A stretch of DNA of 64,000 nucleotides from Orobanche coerulescens. Taxonomy: Eukaryota; Streptophyta; Magnoliopsida; Lamiales; Orobanchaceae. How positions within the stretch are numbered: the stretch's first letter is position 1; every line of letters starts with the position of its first letter. Both the position numbers and the translations under genes were made by a program. Location: NCBI GenBank assembly GCA_033398695.1, contig CM065810.1:140459215-140523214 (forward strand), in the 5' to 3' direction. Below, one piece after another: positions 22,301 to 35,987 of the stretch. The notes beneath the pieces are model-generated. The model was given only the letters and a program-made list of their open reading frames with translations, did no database searches and was not told the origin of the DNA.

Positions 22301-25300
22301 AAAATTATCAGATTATAGGAGTATCAAACGATTCATAGTATCCAATACAAAAGCAATGTAGTGTTTCCAATAAATAATTAATGACATCTTCTCAAATACG
22401 ACCATACATAATACGTGATAGTTTTCCACTAATAGTAGCTAGTATTATGATTCTACGAATATCATCCAGATTCGCTGTCATTGCCTTTCATGCAAGTGGA
22501 GCGTACTTGAGCAAAGATGTTATGGATTTTTCCTGCCAGAAAAATGATTACAAAATAAGAAATTTGTTAGTATGTCAAAAATAAACATGTTAAAGAATTT
22601 AAAAAAAATTCAACAACATATAATTATATATCTACAGAAAAATTATACATATATATAAAACGTCCAAGTGAATATCATCTCGAACATCTTCACACAGTTC
22701 TTGGATTGGGTAAACAGTAAACTTATTCATAATGAGTCTTACTTACACATCAAAATACCAGGTATTAGCATTAAGTTTCACCAAAAAAAAGGGAAAAAGT
22801 GGATCATCTTTACCGAAATCAATCTACAACAAGAAATAAGAAACAACCCAAGAACAAATTAATCAAAAATACGCATCTTCAAGAACAAGAAAATTGGGGA
22901 GCGGAGCAGCAGATTTGAGTATGAAAATTGAAAAGCAATAAAACAAGAACAGTGGGTCTCGCAAAGAAATTACTCACCACATAAACCGATTTCTGGAAAA
23001 CGAAGAGAAGGTAGAGCCTATAGGTGCAACTTTCATGTCCATAACAGGTGAACTCTGCACGCATTTACATGTGTGGTATTCTACTATCCGGTTTTGAGTT
23101 ATCTTCTTTGTGCCGCGGAAAAGGGGGTGAGGTTGATTTCAAGCAGGGTTCAAAGATCAGTAGGTGTAATTTTTATGAGATACATGTGTGTGGTATTCTT
23201 TCACTTTTATGGTTTGAGTTATATTCCTTGTGGCAAGGATCAGGGGATTTCATAAACCTTGCTAGAGACTGAAAGTAAGTTCGATAAAAAGATGTCATGC
23301 TCAACAATCAATATCCAACCATCGAGGTACGCGAACAAGTCAGAGAAGATGGATTCAGATAATTAAGACACACCACATGACTTTTACTTCACTAAAGGAA
23401 AGAGCATAAGATCATAAAGCAGATTCTGATATGCTCCTCTGCAACAAATAGTGAGCACGCATAGGATGACAATACACCTTACTTGGACAAAGAAACGGAT
23501 ACTAGAATATTAATTTAGAAGTTAAAATATGATCACATGAACAAAATTCTAGACCAAGGAACTAACTGAACAGATCAAGTTAGTGATTAATTTTCATCAG
23601 TATAGTTACAGAACGAAAACTTAATAGAATGTAAGCAGTAACAGATTCTAGATTTTCTCCACTTGATGCATTCTTTTTCCTTCTTGATCTGAGAAAAAAT
23701 GGTAATACCAAGAAAATACAGAATTAGTGCAAGAACACAGTTCATACTAATTACAGTGACAAAAAAAATGTACATTTATGACATTTCCAAATTCTATACA
23801 AATGTAATAGCAACAACCAAGAGATACTATATAGATGGTAATGTATATAATTTCATAAAAAGTTGAAAATAAATTAATCTCGGCGGTCCTTAATCTTGAA
23901 ATCCAGCTTAGCACACTATACATCGAAATGCAAAACAGAAATACACAAGCCCGGCAAAAGTATAATAATTAAAAAAGAAGAATAAGGAGACGAAGGAGGA
24001 GAGGTCGAATCCATGCAAATTTCTGCACTGCCGTGATCCGACGTAGGAGAAAATGAAAGAGACGAAAGGTAAAACACAGAAGGTATTCTAAAAGAAGGAA
24101 AACCAATTTCATTCCACAATCCAGATCGCTTCATTTTACCCATCTCCCACCTTTTTTATTCTTCAACTCGTAATGCTTACTATAATCGGTAACTAACTAG
24201 AGGCTAATGCTAACTAACTAACCTAAAAGGAAGTTACAAATTCTAATAAAGACTTTCCCCTCAAACTAGTAGCTAGTAGTTTCGCTGTTGATCTCTCCTC
24301 TTCCTACCGGTCCGTGACTCCTATGTCCGCACAACGACTATCAATTCCTAACGATAAAACCTTTAGTTTCACCAACATGTCCATTTACTTGAGTTTTCAA
24401 TGGAAAAGCCTGACTGGAAAATTTTAGCAAATAAAAAGGTAGAATTGAAGTCGAGGGCTCAAAACCTCGCCTATAATTTGTCCAATGCTCCAGTGACTTT
24501 AAATCATCTTCTATTTTATCATATTCCTTGTTCGCAAAGATGATGTTACAAAGCAATATAGCTCGATCACTATTTAAACGAGCATGGACCAAATACATGA
24601 TACCAATACGCAGCAGTAAATTTCATATCAACATAGATAAAACATCAAGTTTTATCAAATCTTAATGAAATATTGAACTCCATCCAAGGAAAATATCAAC
24701 CACATAAAAATGAAAAATTAATCATACTAATGTTGCCTTGAGAAATATCAACCATTAAGACCAATCTTCTTGAAAACTGAAGGTCAGATTTCAACTAGTA
24801 CTCAGATATGAACAATGCCAAAACGAAAACGAAATCAATTGAACTTTTCTAAACCAGTTATCCTAACTTAAAATAATCATAAAGCAGCAGCCGATTATGA
24901 GGAAATTGTAATAAACCATAGCAAATAATAAGGTAATTCTAGTAATCGAGGAAAATTTGCATCACAGTCCACAACACAAAAAAGTCCACACGCAAGCCCT
25001 CACACAGGCTAGTCCAACATAGACAAAACACCCATACACAGTCAATCCACAAAAAGATCGCATAGCATTTTCCATAGGCAATCAAATTTCATTACCACAA
25101 TTGCTAATAAATCGAAATAGTAATGATATCACTATTATAACTCAATACACATAATGATTTTCATAATCAAAATGTCTTGGGACTTAACATGAGTTGGTGA
25201 CCTCGAGCTTTTGTTAACATCAAGTAAGTGTATTATTAACTTGGTCCCTTTTTTATAACAGTGCCCCATCCAATTACAATAACAAATTGAAGCTCAGACT

Positions 25301-25870
25301 TTAGTAATATATTACTAATTGCAAATAAACCTATGCATATAAAGTGTTTCCTTTAAGTGATGTTAACCAAGAAAATTATTCTTTGATTTTTTAAAATCCA
25401 AAACAAGTTAGGATGAATTCAAATAATCATTGTTTAAGCATTATATCCACTAGAACATCAACCAAGTAAAGTGCAAGGGAAAAAAATTACCTCCCGCCAA
25501 GATAAAAAACTTCGATAAATGTCAAAGTCCGTCTTGTTAAAAGAATTTCATATAGTGCTCAAGATAAGTCCGTATAAGCAAATAAAGGAAACTTAATGCT
25601 ATTAATTATGTGAAGGAAACTAACAAATTTATATTTTACAAGCATAATCTACCAATTAAGACAAATGGAAATAAAATAGCATAAAATCATACCTTAGGAT
25701 AGATACTGTTTTACTATTTCGGGAGGTAAAACCGCAAAAACCATCTTTACCGCATCTTGAACAATTTCAGCCCTTTGAGTTTCAAGCCCTTTTGAATATT
25801 ATCCAGCTCGCCTTTCGCTTTCATGTTCAACTAAAATCTCCCGTGTAATCGCTCCAACGCTTCCTTATCT
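22301..25870. other. CACTA 3' non-coding region
   Basis: This is AT-rich sequence with only short open frames and no recognisable domain. Two related segments (23048-23150 and 23159-23255) both contain TGTGTGGTATTCT-type and TTTGAGTTAT words and look like an old short duplication. Confidence 0.6.
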
Positions 25871-25873
25871 TTC

Positions 25874-27992
25874 TCATATTTTTTTGGAGTTACATTGCAG
25901 CCGTGAGTGACCCAAAAATTTCACTAGGCACAACATATGAAGTCTCGCACCAGTATCCTTATTCAACATTTTTCTAGTCACACCCCCGCCATAAAGCCTA
26001 CATCGTCCATCGTGATTTTTGCCCATAATAGCAATAAAAGGATCTCGCACGTATTTCTCCTGAGGCTTGTAGTTATTCATATCTTCCCGAAAATAAGCAA
26101 CCAAACAAAATCAAGCAAAAAAATATGTATAATGTGAAGAGAAGTGCAACTAGATCACGATTGTAAAATGTATGTAAAGAAAATGTAGAGTAAATTAGTT
26201 ACAATTAATTTGGCAGTATCATCGAATGAATAAGCATACTGCTTTCCTTGTTTCCTTTGGCGTGTGCGTGCAAAAAGTTCAGCCAAGGATGGTGGTTCCT
26301 TCTCGGGATTTTCATCTTTCTGTTTTGTGTTGAGTTTAAATGAAAATCACAATAAGATGATATGTCAAATCAAGAAAGTAGAGAAAGCAATAATAAATTA
26401 TCTTGTATGAAGGATATTTTACCATCTCTTCCTGTACCCTAGCAAAACTCTTTGGGCCCATTGTATGTCTATTCTTTATAGACTTACCACGCACTTTAAA
26501 ATAGCAAAGACGCTCCTGCACATATATTCATTAAAAATTATTGTTGATATAATAAAAATATTAATAGAAATAACTTCATAGAAAAGACTTGATACTAATA
26601 TACCTTCTCCTCTTCTGTATCCCATAACTTCAATAAAGTCATAAAATCTTGGTCTGGAATTGTTTTTGGACGTTTCTGCCATCTAGTCTTATTATTATTA
26701 TTGTACTCATAGAAATGCTCTAGCTTGACTCGGTATTTGTGACTCTTCCATGCAGCACCAATAGTTTTCAACACCCATTTTTTAGCCACATCAGGCACAA
26801 TGTACTTTTTCTATGACAAATCGACATATATACATCATTGTAGTGATAGATATGTATAGTTAGCAGGTGTGAATCGCAAAGAAAAAGAAAGTGAAACATA
26901 CCAATACATATTCCCACATCTTATCTTTTTGTGGTACCTTACGCCAAGAGCGGTGGATCAAGGGTGCAAAATTATAATCACGTCCTAATGTGCCCAAAAA
27001 AGAGAAAACTCATGCAGCGTGTCTTCTTTTCTGGCCACAGTCCAACAGTTGTCCCAACAAATTACAAATGATAACCTTCCGTTCATTTTCCGATCGACTA
27101 TGAACATGATGCATCATCGTTGACCACGCTTTCTTGGTACTAACTTTAGCTGGAACTATGAATTTTGTAGATAAAAATTATTTAATTGCAAAGTAAATAA
27201 TGATGAATTAATCTTAAAAAAATTAAGTTATCATTCATCAATAAATATACCTTCTGCTCGTGGCTGTAGGTTCAAAAATTCTTCATCAAATTCATCATCC
27301 TCATTATCTTCGTCATCTTTATCATCTTTGTTTTCACTAGATGAGATCTGTTTAGTCTTATCCATGGTTTCGGGTCTGTTGTTAATCTCATGTATGTCAT
27401 TTGCAACATCTTCATGTATAATATGAGACTGATTTTTATTATGATCATATCCACAAGCAACCCTTGCTGCATCAGCCAGGCTGGAATCTATGTCATTGTA
27501 AAGACAATAATTTTTTAGGTAAGTAATTATGTCCTAGAATATTTATTTTATACTTATAAAGTTGTGAACATATTTTATTTTGCTAATAAAATGATTCCAT
27601 GAAAGAAACAGAACCAACTTACATAAAGCATGAAAAAAATGAGAAAAATACTTACCTCTAGCAAAATTCTCAGCTCTCGCAAGTGATAAGTTGTACCTTG
27701 ATACACTTGCATTGAGAATGCGTTGGAAATTGAGTTCTTGAGTATCATTATGTGGCTGAGATTGCCTCTTTTGTGACAATAATTCACCGATGGTTGTCAT
27801 ATTCCTATCTATTTTCTTTCTTCCAATATTGTCGGTGACAATTTGACGAGTATGCTCATACCCTTTGTTTACCTGAGTATCAAGGCCGAATTCATCGCTT
27901 CTTGGAGCAGCTACTCGGTGCTTTTGCTTAAATCGCATATTTTTGTATCGACCTTGGTGGAATATATTTTTGTTGGACATTCTTAACTCCAT
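25874..27992 (-). pseudogene. TNPA-like second protein of the CACTA element (plant transposase 24-type)
   Basis: Several blocks separated by stops or introns read right to left. An N-terminal basic piece is at 27992-27600. A Glu/Asp-rich piece is near 27480-27250. A piece with HHVHSRSENERKV lies near 27130-27010. The core VAKKWVLKTIGAAWKSHK, then KRPKTIP and FMTLLKLWDTEEE, lies at 26798-26595. NRHTMGPKSFARVQEE lies at 26480-26420, and the C-terminal IMGKNHDGRCRLYGGGVTRK is at 26040-25975. The last three match the conserved order of the Ptta/En/Spm plant transposase family by recognition. Whether the breaks are introns or mutations cannot be told from DNA alone. Confidence 0.7.
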
Positions 27993-28886
27993 AATTTTAT
28001 ATTATCATAAACCAATATCTCAAAAAAAAAAGAACATAATACGAAATGAATACTAGATTGGTTGTGCAACAATGACATGCTCAATCATGTTACTTATCAT
28101 ATTTAACATAAAACAAAATAAAATCAGCACCGAGATATATCATTGAGACACATATTATTTGCAAAGAATTACATAGAAAAGAATTAGCATATGCATTGAG
28201 ACACATATTATTTGCAAGACAAGATCTATAAAATTAGTGTTGCAAATGAGGAAACCGAGGTACTTACAGTGGGTACACGAGGTACAATAGATCCATGTGG
28301 TAAACAAATGAATTAAAAACAAGCACAAATTAAGAATCAACATTTAAAGATAAAAACACACATGAAGAGAAAAATTTCAAAGTACAATATGCAAATCACC
28401 ATGACTAAGTATAATAATAAGAATAAAGTAAGTATACCTTTATCGCCTTTGGCCTCTAACATCCGTAGAACTTCCTTCATCATTAGAGTCATCAACAACA
28501 TTCTCCAAATTATGCACATATGTTGCACATTGCCACTCAAGCCAACAATTTTTGTTTCTTATTCTTCACTCTTTGATTCGTTAAAGAAGTCACAAATCCT
28601 CAATCCAAGTTCTTGCAATCTTGTATTGTTCTCTTTAATTCGAGTTGTCGACTTCTCTCATATGCATTTGAACTAACTTCCCCACCATCATCCTTATTGC
28701 TTGCCTTTCTCATCGAGTCTAACTTGTTGGGACCGAAATAACAAGCTTGTCGTAAAAATCAGACATTTTGTATGCTTATAACATTCGTAACATTGAATAA
28801 GAAGCATTAAAGCATTACACATTCTCAATTAAAATTTGACAGAAGAGGAAAAAACATATCATCAACCAATTAGGATATAAATCGCC

Positions 28887-29142
28887 ATTTGTTCAAGCAC
28901 TATAACTCGATTTTCAAAATTACACATAACGTAAAAAAATGCTTCAAAACAAAGATGAAAAATAGCTATCATTTTTAAACATCGCAGCCTACTTGTTCTT
29001 CCTCCGCATTCATCGCATTTGTTCAAGCACTATAACTCGATTTTCAAAATTACACATAATGTAAAAGATGCTTCAAAACAAAGATGAAAAATAGCTATCA
29101 TTTTTAAACATCAGCAGCTACTTGTTCTTCCTCCGCATTCAT
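28887..29142. repeat. Tandem duplication, unit about 130 bp
   Basis: GTTCAAGCACTATAACTCGA occurs at 28891 and 29021, and the rest of the unit repeats nearly exactly. The second copy overlaps the 3' end of the TNPD-like gene, so its last codons and following sequence were duplicated. Confidence 0.9.
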
Positions 29143-32100
29143 CCAATCCCATAAAGTATCATCATCATCAGAAGCATCATCTTGATTATCAGCCCCATAT
29201 AAGTCAGCCAAGCATGTATCTGCACCAAGAATAATTGGAGGCATATCATCTCGTGATAACTGAATGTCTTCGTCACCGACTTTAACCAAAGAATTCACCG
29301 CTTTATCATTAGGTTCGGACCAATATGAGTTCTCATCATTCATACAATAATCACCCTCATGCAAATCTCCAGGAACTCGGGTCATAACATATTGCAAGCC
29401 TTTTACTAGAGGATCGGGAACATAAAACACTTGATGCACTTGAGAAGGCATTACATAAGGGTCATTCGAACAGCACAACTTGTTCGAATTAACACAAGGA
29501 AGACCATATTCATCTTTCTCCACTTGGTACCACTCACAAAGGAATAAAACTACATTGAATTGGGACCAGTAGCTAAGCTCTACTATATCTACTATTGCAC
29601 CATAATAGTCAACATCACCAAATAAAGGATTTTTATCCCTAGAGCTTGCAAAGCTAGGAGTTAAAGCCGTCACCGAAACTCCACTATTCTGGGTCTTACA
29701 TCTTTCATCACGTCCTTTTGTATAAAACCTGTAACCATTTACATAATATCCTGTGTACCTCCTAGCAAGAGGACTCGGACCCTTTGCTAACCAAAAATGT
29801 GATTTGGAATAGATTGTTTATTGCTTTGTCCTCGAACCAATTTGCAAACCGGTTGCTATGGTTTTGTGCTTGTGACCACCGACTTCCCGGCTGATTCTTA
29901 ATATGAATTTGATGTTCACCGCATCAATAAAACATCACCGATCAAAAATAATAAAATAAATAATACGTATATTTAAAGAAAATAAACAATTACGATACTA
30001 ATTTTCAAAATGGTAGTGATATTTACTCACTTGATATAATTGTCAACCTCCTTGCAATCAGAATTAAATAAAGCATACCGATGTGCTTGTTCCATTGAGG
30101 ATGGATCTAAAGTGAAGAGTTTTCCTCTCCTTCTTTTATTTCCTCCTAAAGGGTAACCCACATTTGCGAAAATATTTCCACTAGATCCATTTGAGTTGAC
30201 AAACAGCATATACCGAAATTTTTAGCACCCCTATTCAGCCTTTGTCTTCACACCTTCATTCAAATAACGCGAACAAAAAGTTGAGCACTCTTCAATCAAA
30301 TAACCTTCAGCAATGGACCCCTCTACATACCTTCGATTGCGAACATAAGACTTCAATTTACCCAAATATCTTTCTACAGAAAACATCCACCAATAATGCA
30401 TAGGACCACCAAGCCTAACATCATTTACCAAGTGAATGGGCAAGTGCACCATAATGTCAAAAAATGCTGGTAAGAATATTTTCTCGAGCTCGCACAAAAT
30501 CTCAACAATCTCTATTTCCAGCTGATCAAGTTCTTCAGGCTTAACAACTTTATTACACAAACATCGAAAGAAAATACCCAACCTAATCAAAGGTACAGCA
30601 ACATGCTTAGGAAGTGATTTCATCGCAACTTGAAGTAGGTATTGCAATAAAATGTGAGCATCATGACTTTTATAACCGACCACCTTTCTTTCAGAAATGC
30701 GTACACACCTTGAAATATTTGATGCACATCCATAAGGAAACTTGGCTCCCTTTAAGGCACGACAAAAAATGTCTTTTTCATCCCGGGACATTGTATAACA
30801 TGCCTTTTTCAGAATAACATGTTCACCATCATTAGATAGCTTAGGTTGAAGTTTTTCTTTAATGCCCAAATCAAAAAGGTCAAATCGAGCATTACTATGG
30901 TCTTTTGACTTTCCAGTAACATCCAACAAAGTCCCTATCAAGCTATCACAGATATTCTTTTCAATGTGCATCACGTCAAGGTGGTGCCGACATGCATCAA
31001 TTGCCAATATGGCAATTTAAAAATATCGACCTTTTTTCCAAGGGCTAGTGGCATCATTTTTTTCTTTCTAGTCTTCCCAAATTGATTTTTAAAGTTAGAC
31101 AACTTTCAAAGCGTCAACTCCCGATAAAGGGGTTGGAGGTGGCCTGTCCTCAATACAACCATTAAATAAACTCCTATTACGACGCCATGGGTGTGCCAAA
31201 TTTAAAAATCTTCGATGGTCCATGTAACATGTTTTCTTACTGTGATTCTGGTATTATTATCTTGTATTATATTTTCAACAAGGACACGCAAAATTTCCTT
31301 TAGTTTTCCACCCTGAAAACTTCGAGTAAGCTTGAAAGTCACTCATGTTACACGTCAATGCAGCATAAATTTGAAATGTTTCATTTTTAAACTTATCGTA
31401 TGTCTCTAATCCGTCATTCGAGTTCATTTAACTCATATATCAAGGGTTGCAAGTACACGTCAATGTTATTACCGAGATTCGTGACTGTGAATCAACAATG
31501 ATAAAATAAAGTACTGGTTTCATACACATCCAAGGTGGTAAATTATAATTAACTAACACCACAGCCATGTGTCATGTGGAGAAATACTCATTGTTCGAAA
31601 TGGATTAAATCCATCACTAGCCAAACCTAACCTTACATTTCTAGGTTCCTTGGCAAAATTAGGATACAAAGCATCAAACTCTTTCCATGCTTTCCATCAG
31701 CAGGATGTCTTAGATTACCATCTTTAGGACGTTCTTTTTCATGCCACACCATGCACTTAGCTGTTTCAGCACACATAAAGAGTCTTTGCAGCCTTGGTTT
31801 TAAGGGAAAGTACCACAACACTTTAGCTAATCGAGAAATTTTTTTAATCGGATGATTTTTCTTCATATTTTGTTTCCACTTAGAAGCATGACAAAAATGA
31901 CACTCCTCGGCATTCTCATACTCTTTCCAAAATAACATACAATCATTAGGACATGCATGATTTTTTTTACAATCCAAACCCAAATTCCTCAAGATGTTTC
32001 TAGCTTCATTAAAATTTGCAGGAAGCCTTGCATCTGGAATAACTTCCCTTATAAAATGAATGAAATCATCAATCGCTACATTACTAAGTCCATGAAGCGT

Positions 32101-32574
32101 CTTAAATAGAAACATCCTAAGGATGAAAGATAGTTTGGTAAAATTCTTACACCCAGAAATAGCTCCGCTACCCTCTTCTACCAACCTATAGAACTTTCTC
32201 GCTTCCTCATTTGGGCCTTGTTGTGCACCACTTGTCCCCTCTAGAACGCCTCTAAAACTATCATGCAATAATTCATCAATATTGTCATGAAATTTTGGTG
32301 AAACGTTATCTAACTCTATTTCACCATTCAATGATGAATGATCCTCTCCATGAAAAATCCACACGTCATAATTTTCGACAAAACCCCCACTCAACACATG
32401 ATTATACACCTCGTCCCTATGATACCAATACCGATTTTTACAATGTTTGCAAGGACATTTGATCTGTCCTCCCCGAGATGCTTTAGCAAATGACATGTTA
32501 AGAAAGTAGGTCAACCCATTTTCAAATCTGTGCAACCATCTAGACATATACATCCACCTTCTATCTGCTCCCAT
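29104..32574 (-). pseudogene. TNPD-like (TNP2) transposase of the CACTA element
   Basis: The first block (32574-31633) starts at ATG 32574 with MGADRRWMYMSRWL and the CPCKHCKN zinc region of the transposase-associated domain. It leads into the TNP2 domain (CHASKWK). The middle (31632-31008) is still TNP2-like but out of frame. The block at 31007-30231 has LDVMHIEKNICDS, GTLLDVTGKSKDH and the DUF4218 signature MHYWWMFSVERYLGKLKSYV, then SIAEGYLIEEC. The stretch at 30209-30027 is a short linker, and 29673-29104 has the DUF4216 signature YYGAIVDIVELSYW, then VLFLCEWYQV, and an acidic end. The domain order is complete, but the reading frame is interrupted at least three times; some breaks may be introns. 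Confidence 0.87.
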
Positions 32575-35100
32575 GAGTTTAAATTTCTGAAACTAACAAC
32601 AAAGAGCCAATGAATCGTCAAACATCGTAATTAATAAAATACCAAAACAAAACAAAATTAATAAAATACCACCAAGTTAAATTTTACAAAGTAACTACAA
32701 AATTTAGAATAACAGAACGACTTATGCATTGACCTGGCTTGAATTCCAAATTCATCTCTTTTTGTTAACTTAACATTCATTTAAAATTTCGGATATGCTA
32801 GTTCAGTTTTTTTTAACTTAACATTTATTATACAAAATTCTAAAAGTTTAGGATGAATTGTAGCATAGGGAAATGTGAACAGTGATCGACCGTTATAATA
32901 CAGTATGAAGTCTTTTTTCTTTTGTCGTAGTTCTTTTTTGTTAGTTAAAAGATGTGTCTATTTTTCGTTCCCTTTTTAGAGTCCTATTCAATGCGGAACC
33001 AAATTTTGATAATCAAACTAGTGCCACTTCTGCATCAATAAATCATCATCAGAAAGCAGAGGTATTTGCAGAAATATAATACATAAAAGAAAATAAAGTT
33101 TATCAGAGCCAAATTATGATTATCAAACTGTGCGGAACCAAGTTATTTTGTCATATAGTATTGATATACAACGCCGAGTGAGCAATGTTAGTTTCGAACT
33201 ATCAAGAAAGGCACAAAATTTACCCCGCTTCTTAAAGAAGGTCATTTTAGCAAGTGATCAATGTGATTGATGTGGGTTATTTTGTTTAACTGGCCTAAAT
33301 GATAGGTCTATAGTGGCGAAGAATATTTCACATGCGGCCTTAATACAATAATAGAGAAGTATTTTCACAATACCATAAATATGTTAGGAGTTTCAAGTGG
33401 AAAATATGGAATTTTGAAGTTGAGATGCTTAAGTGCGGAAAATATGGAATACTTCATCTCTTTTTGTTCGAAAAGTGTTCATTTTTATCTAAATCGTGTG
33501 CTTTCTTAAAGAAACTTCTCCGAATGCTTTTAGGCCAAGGCGTATAAGTTTTGTGATTACCTATAAACCCCGTATACGTGTTTTAGGTCAAGGCGTACGA
33601 GTTTTGTGATTCTTTTAAACACCGTATCAAAATGTCACAAGTATTAGACATAACATAAAAAGAAAAAAAAACATGGCATAAGTCGATTGAGAAGAGCATA
33701 TATCACAGAAGAATGTTTCTCTCACCAAAGCTATAAGTTATCTAGTTCGGAAATATAAAGAAGAGTGGAAAATCTACAGAAAAAGAAGGAAAATTCGATA
33801 ACAAGACAACAATGAAAGCAAGAGCAAAGTTGTATCAATCCAAATTATATCATTGTTGAGCCTAATGATGATAGTTAGATTACTCTTTTCCCTTATAAAA
33901 TAAAATTAATTCATCAAAGAGTGCACAAATAAGAAGTCCGTGTCATTCATGTGATCGAATCGTGAAATAAATAACCAAGGCACTCAAATGGTCTCCGTGT
34001 AGTTCAAATGACAAAGTGCAAGGAGAGTGAAATGTTCAGCTCCCGAATGAGCAGATTGCAATTATTCGGAGGACAAAGTGCTTTTACATGTGTTATATTT
34101 TGCTTATTATTATCCGATAAGAAGAATATCCATATTCAAAGATGTAATCCACATAAAAAATATAGCATTCATTTCCAGCAACTAAAATCTTCATCATTAC
34201 AGAAATAAATCCAAAGGAGGTGCATATAACCTTGAACAAACTAATCATAACCTAAAGTTTATATATTTCCCTTTGCCAACTAGAATTCTCCCTAAATCAG
34301 ACATTCAGGAACAAGAATGTACTTCAATCAAATTGTCATTACAATGATACTTAAAGTAAGCTCATGATGGTATTTAAACATTCAACCAATGCTTTTGGAG
34401 GCACATAAACATGTAACAAAGTACTACATCATGATGAAAGACACAAAGCTACGAAATGCAATAAAAATCCAGGATCAAAGTGGGTTCGTTACTGATGCTA
34501 TAAAACTACATAAGGATGAGGTGAATCATCTTAAAAGATGGGAAAAAAAAGAAATCCTTCTGTTCATATCCAAGGAGCAACAAAGGGAAGTTCCTTTCAA
34601 GATGTTATTTCAAAATCTACAGTAAAATAAACAGCATACATCTTCATCTTCATACTGACTTTTACACATCAGGTTATTAATCATCAATAACAAAAAAAAC
34701 AAGATTCAATCTCCAGAACAGATACATCAAAAATTAAATATTTTACACAAAAGGTTATTAATCATCAATAACAAAAAAAAAACAAGATTCAATCTCCAGA
34801 ACAGAAACATCAAAAATTAACTTTAGAAACAAAAATTAAACCTCCAGTTTACTTACTATTGTATAACGGAAAATGATTTTTGATTGATTCAGAGCACCGC
34901 ACCCTTCACCAGAGATGAACCCCTACTGACCCTGGTTTCACGAGCGTGGCAGAGTTCTTAAAAATTATTAAAAGGATTGATGAAGATGGCCGCGTCTGAT
35001 GAAGAAGGAGATGAGGCGCGCGATAAAACCCTTTTTTTCTTAATAAATTTTGCCCGCAAATATTTTCATAATCCCGCGCGCAATTAGGATAAAAATAAAA
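32575..35100. other. CACTA 5' non-coding region
   Basis: This is AT-rich sequence upstream of the transposase gene with no recognisable protein. It contains a short duplication around GGCGTATAAGTTTTGTGATT (about 33539 and 33583, second copy imperfect) and the tandem repeat at 34662-34823. The transposase promoter should lie here but could not be pinned down. Confidence 0.5.
34662..34823. repeat. Tandem duplication, unit about 81 bp
   Basis: GGTTATTAATCATCAATAAC occurs at 34672 and 34753, followed in both by an A-run, CAAGATTCAATCTCCAGAAC and CATCAAAAATTAA. Confidence 0.88.
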
Positions 35101-35380
35101 TTTATAGTTTAAAGAAGTGTTTTATATGTAATAAAGAAGTGTTTCTATAGAAATGTAACAAAGACAACACTTTTAAAAAGTGTTAAAATTATTATAAAAA
35201 GTGTTACATATTTCTATATATTTTGCAACATTATATAAAATGTTGCTTTATATAAATAAGTGTTACCTTTATAAGCCTAAATTAACACTTATATTAAAGT
35301 GTTGCCATAATTTTAAAATTGCAACATTTTTTAAAAGTGTTACCTTCCAAGTGATGCTGTAGCCTTATTTTGTAGTAGTG
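35100..35380. repeat. CACTA right terminus and subterminal repeats
   Basis: About a dozen AAGTGTT/AACACTTT words lead to the terminal CACTACTACAAAATAAGG (minus strand, ending at 35380). The base after it belongs to element A gag. Confidence 0.85.
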
Positions 35381-35494
35381 ACTGCTCGATGAGTTAGCAT
35401 TATTCCTGGCATTTGCACGGGTATTCGCACGAGTTCTCGGGATTCGGCCCGCTCCACGGCCTCGTCCTCCACGTCCTCTGCCAGCCCTTTCCAT
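35381..35494 (-). pseudogene. Element A gag start, cut by the CACTA element
   Basis: From ATG at 35494 it reads MERAGRGRGGRGRGAG, then Arg/Asn/Ala-rich sequence to about residue 38. There the frame runs into the CACTA terminus. Unlike the copy at 18217, the Arg-rich segment stays in frame. The altered primer site TGGTATCGTAGC lies at 35972-35983. Confidence 0.8.
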
Positions 35495-35987
35495 ACTGAA
35501 GTGGAAAGTCATATGCTGATTATACATCTCGCATGAGTATCACATTATGATTATATTATGAAATGATGAAAATGAGCATACGCGCTCAAATACAGCGATT
35601 ACATGAATGATTAGTTGACGTGACATGATTTCTGATGAAATTACTGAAATGATTATCTTGAACAATTTAACAAGACTGATGATATGATCTTCAAGATCAA
35701 CAACTGAGTAATGAAATGAATTGAGTGATTAATGAGTTAACATTATCGACTTGATCACAATTGAAATTGATGAATGAGGATTGTTAACTAATGAATTATG
35801 AATGAATGATTATTGCCAGAAATTATACCATGGCATCAGAAATCTTACAGTTCTTGGTCTGATTGGCTCGGCATTTGCACAGGTCACACGTGACGCGAAA
35901 GTCCAATGATACTAGTCCGATGACGATGATTTCAAATGAGACATGACTTGGAGGGTAGTATTCAAAACCACGCTACGATACCAACTC

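Larger units (their letters stand above)
21852..35380 (-). mobile_element. CACTA (En/Spm) transposon with TNPD- and TNPA-like genes
   Basis: The right end reads, on the minus strand, CACTACTACAAAATAAGGC. Both ends carry many short AAGTGTT/AACACTTT subterminal repeats. The interior encodes a TNP2-type transposase (29104-32574) and a second En/Spm-type protein (25874-27992), both on the minus strand. The left terminus lacks a readable CACTA: after CACATGT, shared with the flank, it begins AGTAACACC. It may therefore be missing a few terminal bases. No 3-bp TSD can be assigned because the flanks differ. Confidence 0.88.

Noticed and set aside
29104..29673. Possible host gene with acidic C-terminus
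   Set aside because: The YYGAIVDIVELSYW and CEWYQV motifs identify it as the DUF4216 end of the CACTA transposase.
35294..35527. A 77-codon minus-strand ORF
   Set aside because: Its first part is A gag; the rest is translated CACTA terminus. It is not a gene.
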